Origin: Liquorilactobacillus oeni DSM 19972
GTDB taxonomy: Bacteria > Bacillota > Bacilli > Lactobacillales > Lactobacillaceae
Assembly (NCBI RefSeq): GCF_001436275.1
Contig: NZ_AZEH01000034.1
Span: 53,899 to 117,898, forward strand
DNA: 64,000 nucleotides
Direction of reading: 5' to 3'
Below the pieces are notes generated by a model that ran no database searches, had not been told where the DNA came from, and saw nothing but the letters and a program-made list of their open reading frames with translations. Position numbers and translations under genes: made by a program. Below, in pieces: positions 63,106-64,000 of this stretch (positions are counted from its first letter, which is position 1; each line of letters begins with the position of its first letter).

Positions 63106-63741
63106 TTAACCTACTTTATTAGACCAGCCATAATCAGGTAATTCTATCTTTCCTTTCTTGGTATTAGACACAAAAGGGTTGCCAGCTACATAGAAACGAA
63201 GCGGCGCATAAGTTGCTGTTCCTCTTTTGCTGACACCTATCCTAGGAGCAGAAATAATTTTTTTAGGCACCCGACGGCTTTCAAGCTCTAGCGTTAATGC
63301 TCCTTTGTTTACAGGCGTTAAGTTAAGTTTTTTATCTTGAATCCCCCATGCCTCCATAAATTTGGCCGGTCCATTAGTAAGTTCAAATCCGTTTTTTGAT
63401 CGGTTTGCTGCCATCAGCTCTTTGCCTTCGTACGGTTCAATTGCTCGGATCAGAATACCTTGGGGGTTGTCTCTTTCCTGCGCAGCAAAATTAAACATGT
63501 ATTTCCCACGTAAAGAGTAGATATAAATAGTTCCTGGAGGCCCGTAAAGAGCCTCATTAAATGCCGATCTGCGGCCATTGAATGCATGTGCCGTTGAATC
63601 CCTTTCTCCTAAATATGCTTCAGTTTCAACGATATATCCGCTTACGATTCCTCTTTTACTCTTATAGCTCATCTTTCGTCCCAAAAGGTCACGTGCAATC
63701 GCAGCGGTAGAACGACCATTGAAAAAAGCTCTTGGGGTCAT
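63106..63741 (-). CDS. DNA-3-methyladenine glycosylase (Mpg/AAG family)
   Basis: 211 residues. Removes alkylated purines in base-excision repair. Seen: FFNGRSTAAIARDLLGRKM near residue 5, IVETEAYLGERDSTAHAFNG near 38 (with the catalytic Glu and intercalating region), RSAFNEALYGPPGTIYIYSL near 58, and RIGVSKRGTATYAPLRFY near 175. The length is normal. Start at MTPRAFF, with GGAAG six bases upstream; ten upstream codons are not supported. Confidence 0.92.
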   Translation of the reverse strand: MTPRAFFNGRSTAAIARDLLGRKMSYKSKRGIVSGYIVETEAYLGERDSTAHAFNGRRSAFNEALYGPPGTIYIYSLRGKYMFNFAAQERDNPQGILIRAIEPYEGKELMAANRSKNGFELTNGPAKFMEAWGIQDKKLNLTPVNKGALTLELESRRVPKKIISAPRIGVSKRGTATYAPLRFYVAGNPFVSNTKKGKIELPDYGWSNKVG

Positions 63742-63922
63742 GACATGATACACTTCCTTTTTTATAAACACACTAAATATATTTTAATTTTAACAACTTA
63801 ATCAAGCAGTTTCAAAAGCGGATAATAAACGGAAGTCTTCCTCCGTACTAAGCTAAGAAAACATAGTATCAACTCTAGAAACTTTGTTTTCATAGTTTTG
63901 TAATAAAGCTTCTGCAAATCAT

Positions 63923-63959
63923 AGTAAGCGCTTGCAAAAAATTAAAAATACTGTATACT
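63923..63959 (+). promoter_or_regulatory. Promoter with overlapping cre site for RNA copy B
   Basis: -35 TTGCAA (63932-63937), 16-base spacer, -10 TATACT (63954-63959). The cre-like AGTAAGCGCTTGCA (63923-63936) overlaps the -35 box, the same geometry as upstream of RNA copy A. Confidence 0.6.
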
Positions 63960-63962
63960 ACA

Positions 63963-64000
63963 AAGTGTAAGGGATTATAGCAAACGCTATAATCGAAGGT
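63963..64000 (+). ncRNA. Candidate structured small RNA, copy B (cut by window end)
   Basis: The first ~33 bases after the promoter (GTGTAAGGGATTATAGCAAA through the paired GCTATAATCGAA) are identical to the 5' end of RNA copy A at 2411-2443, including the nine-pair hairpin with AAAC loop. The rest lies outside the window. Confidence 0.55.

Noticed and set aside
1..64000. CRISPR array, tRNA or rRNA genes
   Set aside because: No regularly spaced identical repeats and no tRNA or rRNA signatures were found on reading both strands.

Overview
The window is AT-rich DNA of a low-GC Gram-positive bacterium. Strong GGAGG-type ribosome sites, CcpA-type cre sites, a CopY/CopB pair, a DUF4811 protein, a YolD/UmuC cassette with a Bacillus-type LexA box and LacD all point to Lactobacillaceae. 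A Liquorilactobacillus-like genus is my best guess, but this is inference only. No rRNA, tRNA or CRISPR array was seen.

Layout. 1-2.0 kb: end of a Gfo/Idh/MocA oxidoreductase and a DUF72 protein. 1.9-2.7 kb: a gene-free stretch holding a probable 267-nt structured RNA, with a second copy starting at the right edge of the window, and two copies of a dispersed 3'-UTR repeat. 2.7-7.8 kb: a complete branched-chain amino-acid ABC importer (livJHMGF) behind a leader-peptide attenuator. 8-14.3 kb: a YueI-like protein, then a LnrJKLMN-like two-component system and drug-type ABC exporter, then a DUF523 protein. 15-22.8 kb: two diacetyl/acetoin-type reductases, a TetR/PH-domain pair, a LysM-FIVAR surface protein, small membrane proteins and a D-2-hydroxyacid dehydrogenase.

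23-50.6 kb is an accessory, decaying region. It holds a broken marR-MFS pair, a BceRSAB-like module whose ATPase gene carries a one-base frameshift, two divergent TetR/DHA2 efflux cassettes with palindromic operators, an integrase relic, a broken MazG-like gene, an IS200/IS605-type insertion that ends a DUF4811 gene, a frameshifted FAD oxidase, a frameshifted phosphoesterase, lacD, a lipoprotein, an SOS-type umuC cassette and a glutathione S-transferase. The last two are each interrupted by TAG where a conserved Trp is expected. 50.7-56.9 kb: TipA-like MerR, HxlR with a divergent quinone reductase, and a small-protein/sugar-MFS/pyruvyltransferase operon. 57-64 kb: copYB, a PTS-EIIC/DUF915 hydrolase pair, a secreted matrixin-type protease, a 3-methyladenine glycosylase, and the start of the second structured RNA.

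The most interesting non-coding signals are the pair of cre-controlled structured RNAs and a family of roughly 180-bp 3'-UTR elements. Two subtypes of the latter keep the same helix with different bases, which is the signature of selection on structure.
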